Shown here: positions 53,639 through 64,000 of the stretch, in pieces
Layout: each line of letters opens with the position of its first letter
Numbering within the stretch: position 1 is the first letter of the stretch
Assembly: GCA_036435485.1 (NCBI GenBank)
Contig: CM071600.1
Span: 119,342,046-119,406,045 of the forward strand
Source: Saposhnikovia divaricata
Taxonomy: Eukaryota > Streptophyta > Magnoliopsida > Apiales > Apiaceae
Reading direction: 5' to 3'
Length of the DNA stretch: 64,000 nt
Notes under the pieces: model-generated
Databases searched by the model: none
What the model saw: the letters and a program-made list of their open reading frames with translations, nothing else
What the model was told of the DNA's origin: nothing
Translations under genes and position numbers: made by a program

Positions 53639-56223
53639 GGTTGGTATCAGAGCTCCAGATTATAGTCACTGAAACAAGTTAGGATGATTAGGTATACGTA
53701 TTTAAGTGGGACGTTAGATAGGACGATTTAGGATAAGATTCACTTTAGGATATTAGGACGACTATTGCAACGTTATTTGGTATTTCGACATATCGCGCGA
53801 GCAGAAATTCGATTCATCCGGAGACTCATTTTAGGACGAGGCCGATAATTCGGAACAGCATACGCTAAATAGACGACCGGGGCTATCAGCTTGGAAGACG
53901 TTACGTGCAGACCTTAGTGTACCTTCTAGAGTTTCTTTTGCGACTTTAGTTACCCTACGAGCGATATAGAAAGTGCGAAAGGATTGTAAACAAGATGTGA
54001 AAAGCGATTCCTGGCATGGATTGGAGGAATAGCGTGATTATTCATTACTAGACGTTGATTTTATTGATTAAGGAGATTTAACCTTTCTTTCCGTTTCTTC
54101 TTATTTTGATAATACCCCATCACCTTTGATAATCAACTATACTTCAATTGATGACGAATTTTTCAGATTTATTTAAACACATTCCTATTTTTCATAGATA
54201 CCTCTATTGTCCAGGGGATCATTTGATTCAACATGATGCATGTAAATTATTGAGATCCTTGAATTCTTTCTATTTTCCCCGAATATTTGTTATTGCTTAT
54301 TCGACATTGTATATATATAAACTTTTGAATTCTTTTTGTTTCTCTCTGAATACCTGACCTTATTTATTCTTACTGGGATGAACAACCCTATGTATATAGG
54401 GGATTCAGGGACATCTTATCTATGTGATAGAAGTCTAGTGGGACGCCACTAATTCTGTTTGTCATGAAAGTACAGAAGGCTGGACCCCTTCTTGTGCTAT
54501 GGCAGTTGACCTAAGTGACAAATGCAACCTGAAACTAGTTCAATGATCATATTGATCTCTCAGTTAAATTCTCTTATAAAATTATTATCCAACAAAACTC
54601 ATCTTGTACTCATACATGTTAACGCCTGTCTATTCTATTGATCCCTTTGTTATAAACACTTGTGATTTCTAAAAGTTATCAATGATTGTGGTGTAAGCTA
54701 CATTTACGTCAAATGAAAATTTGGATGAGCAGGTTTGAGAATTGAGGTTAAAGCAAGTATGGACAAGGAGCATATGACAAGGACACGACATTATTAATTT
54801 TGTTAAGGTCGAAAATTGAATAATAATAATAATAATGGATATAGTTGGTATGTGACAGTTATGTTGAGCAAAGATTTAAGATCAGAAGACATCACGAGAT
54901 ATTTGAGGATATAAAAAGGACATGTATATGATTACTAAGTACGAGCTTTGAAATTGAAAGAACTATAATTTTTAGGATATAACGAAAGGATCGAAATGAA
55001 TGCCTTGACGACGAAGCAATAATGAATCGGGAAAGGCCTAAGATGCTGGTGGAGAACAAAAACTTTGAAGGATTGGCTAGGAATTATTGAAGGTTATCAA
55101 AGGTATTAACAAGATAGCTACAGTAGTGGACAAGGCCATAAGTCAAGAAACGGATGGATAAAGGTGAACAGAACTTTTAGGAGTCAAAGAAGAGAAACAA
55201 TGCTCAAGGAAATGTTCAAAGAATTTAGGAAGCTATAGATGGAAGATGCAAAGGTCTAGATTATTGCGAATGAATCGTTAGAGGAAAGTATGAAGTACCA
55301 AGCGGAGTTGACGAAAGCAGAAGGTGAAGTTGATGAATGTAGAAGAATGAGATAGTTCAAGGGAATGAGTTATTGATAAATGTTGGAATTATAATGTTTA
55401 GAGTTTAGATTCTAACGATTTGTAAGATATGGAGAGTAATGGTTCGGAAGTCGAGTTTTGATATTACGGGATATTAGAGTTGGAGTTTAATTGGGTTGAA
55501 AGTTTGATTTTGAATGGTATTGAGGGGCAGTGACCCCGGGATAATTTGTATTGCGAATAAGATATATACGTTTCAAGGTAAATGGTTATTAGTTTCGAAA
55601 AGATTACTTAGTAAAACAATGGGATTAAGGATGGATAGAAGTTTCCTAGTTATTCCCTCCTCGAGTAACATTGTACATTGAAAGGGGAGTAAGAATGATT
55701 GGGGGATTTCTTGATATTCTTTTTCTCAATGTTTTATTTGGGCAATCTAAATTACGAATAGGAGCGTAAAAGTGGTATCAATTGTTCAAGTCACGTGGAT
55801 TTTGTTTTAAAGATTTAATTATTTACCTGGTTACGGCAAGTCAAGGTAGATTTCTTCGCCTATATGTTTGCTGCAGGTCAAGACAGGATTTGTTTTAGCA
55901 TTGTATATGAATGAATTATTATAAATGATTACGTCAGTAATGGAGGCATTGTGTACAGGGCATAGTCCATTATACGTATAGGTCATGTCCGATTTTTAGT
56001 AGAAAAAGGGTCGTTAGAATTAACGAGACATGTAAACTAAAGGTTTAAGTTTCTGTTGGAATTTATGGGCTTACAGGACGAGCCTATTGAGATGTGAAGT
56101 GAATTAAAGGAATTCTAGAATGAAAGAAATGATTTGGAAGCTGAAAAAGGAATGTTTGAGAATACCGTTATATGTTTTCTTACGGTCGATTCTGAGGACA
56201 TAATCCTATTAAGGGGGGAAGGA
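53639..56223 (+). other. LARD-2 interior, non-coding
   Basis: Primer site TGGTATCAGAGCT at 53642-53654 (initiator tRNA-Met), three bases inside the LTR. The polypurine tract AAGGGGGGAAGGA at 56211-56223 ends exactly at the 3' LTR. Between them no ORF of note and no recognisable gag or pol motif was found. At 55829-55890 two 37-bp-period units with GGTTACGGCAAGTCAAGG recall the three units at 9044-9146. Confidence 0.8.
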
Positions 56224-59200
56224 TATAACGCCATAGAAAATATCGCATTTATTATTATTATTTAATTATTTAATATTAAATGTGGATTATAGGGTGTGAA
56301 ACTTTTATTTTTTTAGATAAAATATATGTGACGTCATGTTTACATGTTATATGGTGAATTATGTGTGCCAGAATTGTCGTGTATTTTTATTTGCATTTTT
56401 GATGATTTAAATCTATTTGAATTACACATTATTGATCTTTTGGGAATTTCATAAAATCATTGGAGTTGATAAAAATCATGAAATCTTTTGTGTCTTTATG
56501 ATGTTAGTTTTTAAAATTATTGGGTGAATTAAATTGGGTGTTTAAGTATTTTAAAATGATTTGAAGAATTTTATTACATTTAAAGGATCAAACTTGTAAA
56601 ATTCATATTTGATTCATTTTTTATCCTAAAATTATTTTAAAAATATGGGAAGATTGATAATTTTATTTTCTGCATTTTAAAAATTAATTTGAGATTTTCC
56701 CTAATTATTACCTATTAAGTTTCTATTCTATAAAGTGATTTTAAATTATTTTAAATCAGAAAATTTGTAATAAATTACAAAAATTTCCTCTCCCCATTCT
56801 TAAATCCCTAAATTAGCAGCTTGTTCACCCCATTTTCAGTTCAGTCGGTTCTTTTAAACAATCGGGAATTCTCTCTCAAAATCTCGAGTTCTCTCCTCTC
56901 TCGCACAATCTCTCTCACCCCGTTTCCCTCTCTCTCTCGATTCTGTCTCTCCAACTTTCTCTCTAAATCTCCCTCTCCCCCTGTTAATCACCCCTCTCCT
57001 GCAACCCACGCATACAGCTGTGCGTGTGCGCGATGGTGTGGGTGAGTTAGTGCAGGCTAATTCTTGGAGCACCACAGTGAATCTCTCCCTTCTACGAGCT
57101 CTGGGTCTGTTCAGTTTTACTGTAAAACCTACCTTCCCTCCCCTCTGTGTGTTGCTATGCTTGTACAGAGTGTGTGTGTGTGTGTATGACAGTGGTGGGT
57201 GTATATATATATATTATGCCGTATGTATCTAATTAGGGGTGTCTTGTTTCAACAGTTCATATATCGATTCTTTTATGATTATAATGATTACAAATTGGTA
57301 CTGCAGTGATGCTTGGAGTCAGTTGTGGCTGAGTTGTGCGTATTTGTTGTCTTGATTGGTCTGAAGGATTAAGGACCGAATATTGGATATTGGAATTGTG
57401 ATGAGTATCTTTTTTTAGTACCTAATTACAATTTTATTATGATGATTTCCGGTTATTAAATTGATGTGATAAATTATTGGTGGGGTCCTTCGATGGAAAT
57501 CCGAATCACGGGCACCTCCGGACTTTGCCGCCATCGACGATGAGCCTCGGTGAGTCGATGGTGGATGATGATGATTAAATTCTGAGTCCTAATTAAATTA
57601 TGTAATATATTGTTTTCGATTGTAAAATTTATTGTATATCGGAAAGATTTTAGTTCGGGGTATTGATATTGATTGTAAAGTGTATTATTGTTTCAGAATA
57701 TTGAGGTGTGATATTTGTGGTTGATGTATGGATGTTTATAATTAGGGATCATTTTTTATTGCTTGTCGGTTGTGTTCCGACGGGAAGGGTACCCGTACGA
57801 AGGAGATGCCGTCCAAATTTTTCTAAAAATATTACTTATTATTTAGTTTATTTTCTCGATTAATATTCGGATTAAATAAATTGTTTGTTTGTAAATCTTT
57901 ACAGGGATTTATGATTTTAAAACTTCGATTGTAATTTAATTTTGAGTTAATAGTTATAAATGGTATGTATCTTCGTGTTGTAGTTAAATTGTAAATTTGT
58001 ACAATGATACATATATTATAACTTGATTTGGTGGATTGATGAATAATAGTGGTGTACGGTCAAATGTTATAAATTGTTGAATGTTAACTAGTTTATTTGA
58101 AAATTGTTAGTAATCAGGGGATATGTTAGTTGATCAATGACTTATACTTTTTGTTTAGGGTAATAACTATAATTGTTAATAAGGGCATTAGATGGATTTC
58201 GGAGTATTAAACCGAAATGGACATACTGTGATTGGAATTATGGATGGTACGAGGATTTATAGTAAGTATTAAATGCGCGGATAATTAGGTAGATTATAAG
58301 TAGTATATGTTGGTGTGGTTTGAGGCGATCGTAGATTGTAGTAAAGCAAAGAATGTTGTGACTGTTGAATTGGTTGATTTCATTCTGACAGGTTAGGCCA
58401 TATTATAAAGGAGATTCTGTCCAATTTTTTATTAGAATTATTTTATAAATTTTGATAAAGATTTTTGGTGTGTAAATATTATATGTATGCTACGAGATAT
58501 AAGTGTAAGTAAATATTACGTGCTAAGTGCTTATATGATTTTGTGGTTATATATTACTATTTTAAGAATATGATCAATGTATGATATATGTGTTAAGTTG
58601 TAAAGCGTAATAGGACACGATTGGGTAGAATAGAGCAGACGGTTAAGATTATAAGTGTACTGAAGTAGTACTCCTGTATATAGGTACGCATAGGAGGCCA
58701 GCTAAGAGCTAATGCATATGTAGATGGCATGTAGAGCAATGAGAGACTTATCGGAACTGACAAGTGATAATGGAAAGATGGATGTGTGACCAAAGAAAGG
58801 TGAAATATAAAGAAGCAGAGACGGATGTAAAGTGATAAAGTGTTAAAGTGCTGGAAATGGAAACCCTGTGTATTGAGGCAAGTGTACTATCCCTCATTAA
58901 TCGTTCAAGTGATGTGAAACTGTTTTTTGTTATTTATCTGATATTTCTCTCAAATCCTTTTGCTTGTATCTATACCCAATTCTTTTGTTGCTAGTGACTC
59001 GAACCTTGTATTTAAGTTCAGATTCCTTGAACTGCTTATGAATTGTTGTTTAAATTCTTATACCTTAATATCATTTTTTTTAATTATAGTTGAACCTCGT
59101 TATACCTTATTGTTTATTCCTTATATATCACCATTGAAATTTATGTACCCTATTATTTACCCTATTTCTTGTCGAGCTATATTACTTGACTTATAATTTA

Positions 59201-60565
59201 TGTCTTGCTTTATCTTAGTCTTTTGCCTTATGTTTATTCCTTTAAACCATACCAGCGAAACCAGATTCCATAACCCTTGAATTAAATTCTAGAACCCAAC
59301 CCTTGTTTTACTCTTTATTAACCAATGACTCTTTATTGTTTATAATCAATGTATTACTCAAATCTCTCCTTGAACTTCATATTCCTTTATTCCAGGATTA
59401 TCACATAAATTGCTATTAAATTTCTAGAATCCTAACAATTGCTTTGTTCCTTAATTGATAAATATTTCCCTGCTAATATATGATTCAATTTTGCTGAATC
59501 TTGCCATGTTTAGTTTAATCTTATTGCTTTGCTGATTATGATTCCCTATATCAATTGCTTTCCTGATTCTTAATCTTTTAATGCTGCTCCCTAAAATGGT
59601 TTAATTAATTAAAGATGTTTTAAAATTCCTTATACTGGGCTGATCTGTTATCAGTGAGTTTAAGGACTGAAAAGTGGAGTGTTTTAAATTATTAATAATA
59701 AATTTGTTTATAAATTGGAGAAGCATAAGAGGCTAGGGGTGGTTCCCTTAGTCTAGCACTTTTTACTTAGCGTAAGAGGCTAGGGGTGGTTCCCCTAGTC
59801 CAGCATTAAAGGCCAATGTGTTGCCTAATTGGGAACCCAATTTTAAAGGAAGGGGGACTTTACGTGGCTGATCACCCGTATTGTCCGTAATCATGATAAT
59901 TATACAATCAAATTAAATGTTTTTAAAAAGTTTTATGAAAAGTATGTTTTGATGGAAAGAAACGTTTTTTTGAGAAAAAGGTTATGATTTAAAGAAAAAT
60001 GGAAAGTTTTATGCTATAATAGAAATTGAGTTATTCCCTTGAGATAGTTTGATCATTGATATTGTTCATCAATGAAATATTGTAAAATCGTTGTTCACTA
60101 TACTATGCACTTGCTGAGCGTTCTTTGGCTCACTCTTGCTTTGTTTTACCTAACCCTTTGTGTTAGGCTGATAGATGATCTACCTACATTTTTCATTTTG
60201 AATGAGAGCGATGAGGCATTCTGTTCAAAACAAATTTCAGAGCCAGCGTGGGCAGGCACGGATTTGGTATGAGCGTTAGATTGGATGGTACAATAGTTGA
60301 AATTAGATCAGAAATAAAAGTTGTAATAATTTGTGTAATTTAGATTCTTGCTTCATACCATAACCTGGAATCGATCCTCGGTGAGGAATCATTGGTGTAT
60401 TAAGTTTTATTTATAATTGTAATTAGAATTTGGTTTGGGTTGAAATACAGGTGGATAGTCCGATTTATGAATACTTCATGCCGAAATTTTCTAAAATTCC
60501 CCTGTATCAAAGTCTATTATATTATAAAAAGTATATTTTCAGTATTGGGAAGTCGAGGCGTTACA
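56224..60565 (+). repeat. LARD-2 3' LTR (4342 bp)
   Basis: Collinear with 49304-53638 with scattered substitutions and small indels. For example, about ten changes and one 10-bp indel fall in the first 330 bp and about five in a 360-bp stretch near 59061. It carries the same CT-rich block, tandem hairpin units (from about 59724) and TGAGC/GCTCA hairpin (60115-60132). Confidence 0.92.
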
Positions 60566-60570
60566 GTAAG

Positions 60571-61170
60571 GGTTGATCAATTGATGACACTGACTTGGAT
60601 TTTAAAGAGGCCTTATTTTGCTTCCCTTTCTGGCATGCATCACACAATCCATCCTTGGTAAAATCCAATTTTGGAATACCTCTAACCAAATCCTTATTAA
60701 CCAACTCATTCATAGCTTTAAAATTTAAGTGTGACGGTCTCTTGTGCCAAAGCCACCCTTCATCTACATCCGCCTTGCTGAAAAGTCATGTAGCAGAATT
60801 TACGCTTGTTGAATTGAAGTCAGCTATGTACATATTCCCTTTTCTATTTCCTGTCATCACCACCTTGTTGTCATTTTTCTTGAAAACAACACAAGCTTCA
60901 GATGTGAACCACACATTTTGACCTTTATCACACAGTTGAATGATACTAAGCAAGTTATGGTTAAGACCATCAACCAGTGCTACCTCCTCAATGACAACAT
61001 TTCCTTGTGAAATCAAGCCATATCCTCTAGTATATCCCTTGATGTTGTCTCCAAAGGTAATGCTAAGGCCAGCTTTCTCCTCGAACTTAGTAAGCGGGAT
61101 AGAATTTCCAGTCATGTGCCTAGAATAGCCACTATCCAGGTACTAGAGACTCTTTCTGTTTCCCAGCACA
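60571..61170 (-). pseudogene. SIRE-B pol, 5' part: protease and start of integrase
   Basis: The complement carries the protease motif LDSGYSRHMTG (a Tyr where SIRE-A has Cys), then EVALVDGLNHNLLS and TGNRKGNMYIADFNS, then fragments of the pre-integrase region up to the LARD-2 insertion at 60570. Frames are broken at several points, and part of the region matching SIRE-A 19930-20080 appears deleted. It continues at 49303. Confidence 0.82.
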
Positions 61171-61183
61171 CATCAAAACCAAA

Positions 61184-63594
61184 TCAAGTTGATTTTGGTA
61201 CCCAAGTTTCCTTGGGTCCTGCCTTGTTATCCATTCTTTTGCCCTTCAAATCCTTTTCACTCCAGTATTCAGATTGAGTTAAATCAATCTTAACTTTGGG
61301 TGTAGGTCTTTGAAAGACAGGGTTAGATACATGCTCATATGCATTATAGTTAAATTCAAAGTTAGGCATAGTCTGTGCAAGCATATTATTCATCATCCAT
61401 GGCATCTGAGACATAGTAATATGGATTATGCATGAATGACATGTTAGCATACTGACTAGATGCATGAGCAGGTTGGACAAACATATTAGGCATAACATTC
61501 ATAGCAGGCATAGGCATATGTAAAGACTTATTGGGCACAGAAGCTTCTTTCATTATTTTATAGCTAGTAGACAGATGATTAACAGTACCACAATTCACAC
61601 AAATTTTCCTAGGAACATATTTATCAAGTGTGTAATTGTTGTGCTTGTTAATACCTACCTTGCCATTTCTGTTCTTTTTCCTTCCCTTAGTCTTTGTTAC
61701 AACTTTTTCTAACTTGTCCTTCAATTGCTTGTGGGATAAGTTACCTATGTTGCCTTTCTCAACTGATTTTGTTTTGCTACATTTTCCTGTTATAAAGTTC
61801 TTACTGACGGGTCCATATTGATTATTCAACTTAACTAAAGTTACTTTGCTGACAGTTTTAGCCTGCAACGGATACTTCTCATTCGTTGGCTCGTTGTTCC
61901 TCAACGAATGATCAATATCCGTTGATTCTCACTTTCTGAAGTAGTTTCTCCATCAATCTCTAACTTTGCTTCCTTTAGCTTGCAGAAAGAATCGATCCCT
62001 TGAACAATATAGATTTCTTCAGTAACAGCCTTAGATCCTTTCCACTTAGCTATCAAGTCCTGTTCTTTCTTCAGCTGTTCTTTCAACACATTTTCTCTTT
62101 TCAGAACCTCAATTAATTCATTTTTAGCATCGTGGCAATCTCTTCTCAACGTTTCAAATTCAATTAACTGAGTTTCTATTAAAGCATTCCTATCACTTAA
62201 CTTTTCATTGAAATCTCTATCCCTTCTGTTTTCTTTGACAAGTGATTTCATGGAAACATGCATGTTGTGCAATTCAACAGTCATTTCATCAATTGTGCAC
62301 ACAAATTCAGCTTTAGAAAGTTAAGTTAAGTTTGTAGAGTATACCTGGTTGCTAGATGAGCTGGCTTCTTCTTCATTCTCATTGGCCATGAGAGCTAGGT
62401 TGACAAACTCCTCTTTTTCATCTGTGTCTCCTCCAGCAGCCCAGTCATTTTCCTTTGACATGAATGCTTTTTCCTTTTGTTTGAGAAGATCAAAATATTC
62501 TTGTAGTCAAAAGTTTCAAACTGTCTCTTCTCCTTAGAATTTCTGCACTCATTTGAAAAGTGACCAGCAATTCCACAGCTAAAGCATTTAACCTTGGACT
62601 TTTCAACCATATCTTTGTTAGGTTGATAGCTTATTCTGAATTGCTTGGATGCTGCAGGGTTCTTCTTGAATCTGAGCTTAGAGAACCTTTTTGACAAAAA
62701 GGCTAAGTACTCATCCAAGTCTTCAGACTCATCCCCACTAGATGCTTCTGGTTGTTCAACCATTTTGCTCTTCCCTTTGCTCAGCTTTCCTACACCTTCA
62801 CAAGTACCAGAACTAGTACTTGGTATGTTCTTGACATCCTCCATCTTTTCACCATCTTGACCATTAGGCACACTAGCCACCAATGCTACAGCTCCACTCT
62901 TTTTCTGATTTTTCTCGATCTCCTCATCTTGTTGCAGTTCAAGCTCATAAGTTTTCAGAATACTGTACAGTCTCTCAAGTGTAAAATCTTTGTATTCTTG
63001 AGAGTTCCTCAACGAGACTGTTATAGGTTTCCATTCCTTAGGAAGAGATCTCAGAAACTCGATATTAGAGTCCTTGGCAGAGTAAACTCTTGCATACAGC
63101 TTTAAACCATTCAATAATTTCTGAAATCTACTAAAGATATCAGTGAGATTTTCACCAGAAGCAAAGTGAAAGTGCTCCTATTGTTGTATAAGAAGCTACA
63201 TCTTGTTTTCTCTGACTTGCTAAGTTCCTTCACAGATTGTTTGGATAGTATCCCACACTTGCTTAGCAGTGGTGTAGTTAATGACATTATCAAACATGTC
63301 TTGGTCTATACCATTGAACAAGATGTTCATGGTTTTCTTATCCTTATGCATTTCTTCCAAGTCCTCTTCTGTGAATTCAACCTGAGTCTTTGGTATTGAC
63401 CTTCCTACCGCTGTAGTGCCTACATGTGCTCCAACTCCAGAGTTGGCTTTCATAAGAACGTGTGGTCCTTTCTCTATGCAATCTACATAACCTTCATCGA
63501 TGGCTGAAAGATGAAGATGCATCTTTACTTTCCAGTGAAAGTAATTATATTTGTCAAGCATTGGAATCTTCACGCCTGTGTCCTTTTTTCCCAT
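61184..63594 (-). pseudogene. gag: SIRE-B Gag, broken by frameshifts and stops
   Basis: It starts at the ATG at 63594-63592 (MGKKDTGVKIPMLDKYNYFHW), closely matching SIRE-A Gag. An intact stretch runs to TICEGT, then a stop. The core resumes (MNGLKLYARVYSAKDS) to the first zinc knuckle CFSCGIAGHFSNEC. Frames shift again through the coiled coil (62302-61901) and the basic and second CCHC region (CVNCGTVNHLSTSY, whose final Cys has become Tyr), ending GPKETWVPKST. Decayed 9-bp words lie at 61865-61925, at the same place as in SIRE-A gag, with one exact copy at 61917. Confidence 0.88.
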
Positions 63595-63630
63595 GGTGTT
63601 TGATCTTTAAACTTCTTGTTTGTTACAAGC

Positions 63631-63645
63631 TTCCTCTAATACCAA
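63631..63645 (-). promoter_or_regulatory. SIRE-B primer-binding site
   Basis: The complement reads TTGGTATTAGAGGAA, two mismatches from the initiator-Met site seen in SIRE-A, next to the LTR end at 63647. Confidence 0.75.
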
Positions 63646-63646
63646 T

Positions 63647-64000
63647 TGATAAATCAAAATAACACCACAATATTGTAGAATGGGGGTTGAATACAATCTT
63701 GAACAAAATCTTTTCGAACTAATGGAGGCTAGAAAGTTTAATGGAACAGATAAATAAAACAAGTAAATGAAATGTAAAGCAATTACACAACACTTACAAA
63801 ATTTCAGGTGGGTTTTTTGATCCACCTGAGATTTATATTTTGAAGAAATAATCAGTGTAGAAGTTACATAGCTGCTGTTACAAAACTTATAATACAAAAG
63901 AAAAACTAACTATCTCTGAAAGGCATATGACACAGCCTATTTGTAGTTCGAGGACTCAACTCAACTTAAGCTTAGACTGTAATAGTAAATAACTTTAACT
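63647..64000 (-). repeat. SIRE-B 5' LTR, partial
   Basis: The 3' portion of the upstream LTR, ending TTTATCA in sense before the primer site and running off the window edge. It shares with SIRE-A the GTTGAATACAATC stretch near 63687 and a hairpin: TCAGGTGG (63804-63811), 10-base loop, CCACCTGA (63822-63829). Confidence 0.8.

Larger units (their letters stand above)
49304..60565 (+). mobile_element. LARD-2, large non-autonomous LTR element with 4.3-kb LTRs
   Basis: The element is 11.3 kb, with LTRs of 4335 and 4342 bp starting TATAACGCC and ending GGCGTTACA. The target duplication GTAAG is perfect (49299-49303 and 60566-60570). The left end TA is a mutated TG, shared by both LTRs, so it was inherited. 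The interior is only 2.6 kb and has no coding capacity. It interrupts the integrase of SIRE-B. LTR divergence is a few percent by eye in sampled stretches, so it is older than SIRE-A. LTR modules ally it with chromoviruses. Confidence 0.92.
44863..64000 (-). mobile_element. SIRE-B, older minus-strand Sirevirus relative, split by LARD-2
   Basis: Reading leftward from the window's right edge: partial 5' LTR, primer site, broken gag, pol split by LARD-2, a spacer, a small ORF and a remnant of the third gene cut by the old Gypsy LTR at 44862. It is collinear with SIRE-A except for the small ORF. Numerous frameshifts and stops make it inactive. Its remaining 3' end is not found in the window. Confidence 0.88.

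Overview
The window is plant nuclear DNA built almost entirely of LTR retrotransposons inserted into one another. No host gene, tRNA, rRNA or CRISPR array was recognised. The evidence for a plant is: Ty1/Copia Sirevirus-type elements with a third gene, chromovirus-like Ty3/Gypsy elements with LTRs over 4 kb, initiator-Met and Asp tRNA primer sites, 5-bp target duplications, and an A+T-rich background. An umbellifer (carrot/celery relatives) is a guess from the general look of the Sirevirus and cannot be shown from the sequence alone.

Layout. (1) 1-8883: a decayed + strand Copia element (Copia-1), cut between integrase and reverse transcriptase by a non-autonomous - strand element (LARD-1, 1257-6721, TSD GGTAC, Asp-tRNA primer site, one small ORF). 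(2) About 9040-13212: a rotted + strand chromovirus, with integrase C-terminus, chromodomain traces and a 3' LTR. (3) 13213-16069 plus 44154-44862: one old Gypsy LTR split by two later insertions. (4) 16070-29114: SIRE-A, a nearly intact + strand Sirevirus with identical-length 1011-bp LTRs, gag, pol and a 4.5-kb third gene broken by one frameshift. (5) 29120-44153: GYP-Y, a very young - strand Gypsy element with 4.75-kb LTRs but a decayed interior. SIRE-A and GYP-Y share the same 5-bp target, CTTAT. (6) 44863-64000: SIRE-B, an older - strand Sirevirus with a broken gag, pol and third gene. It is interrupted at 49304-60565 by LARD-2, a + strand element with 4.3-kb LTRs and TSD GTAAG, and its upstream LTR runs off the right end.

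Order of events inferred from nesting and LTR divergence: SIRE-B first; then the old Gypsy LTR and LARD-2 into SIRE-B; then SIRE-A into the old LTR (6 differences between its LTRs); then GYP-Y into SIRE-A's right-hand target duplication (about 5 substitutions and two indels in 4.75 kb).

The most striking feature is in SIRE-A. A 9-bp word, TCAACGGAT or its complement, occurs 39 times exactly in 13 kb, against about 0.1 expected by chance. The copies cluster upstream of the LTR TATA box, at the 3' end of gag, as a 24-bp array in the pol linker, upstream of a second TATA box before the third gene, and inside the third gene. They lie on both strands and encode different amino acids at different sites, so the conserved entity is the nucleic acid, not a peptide. 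The older SIRE-B keeps decayed copies at equivalent places.
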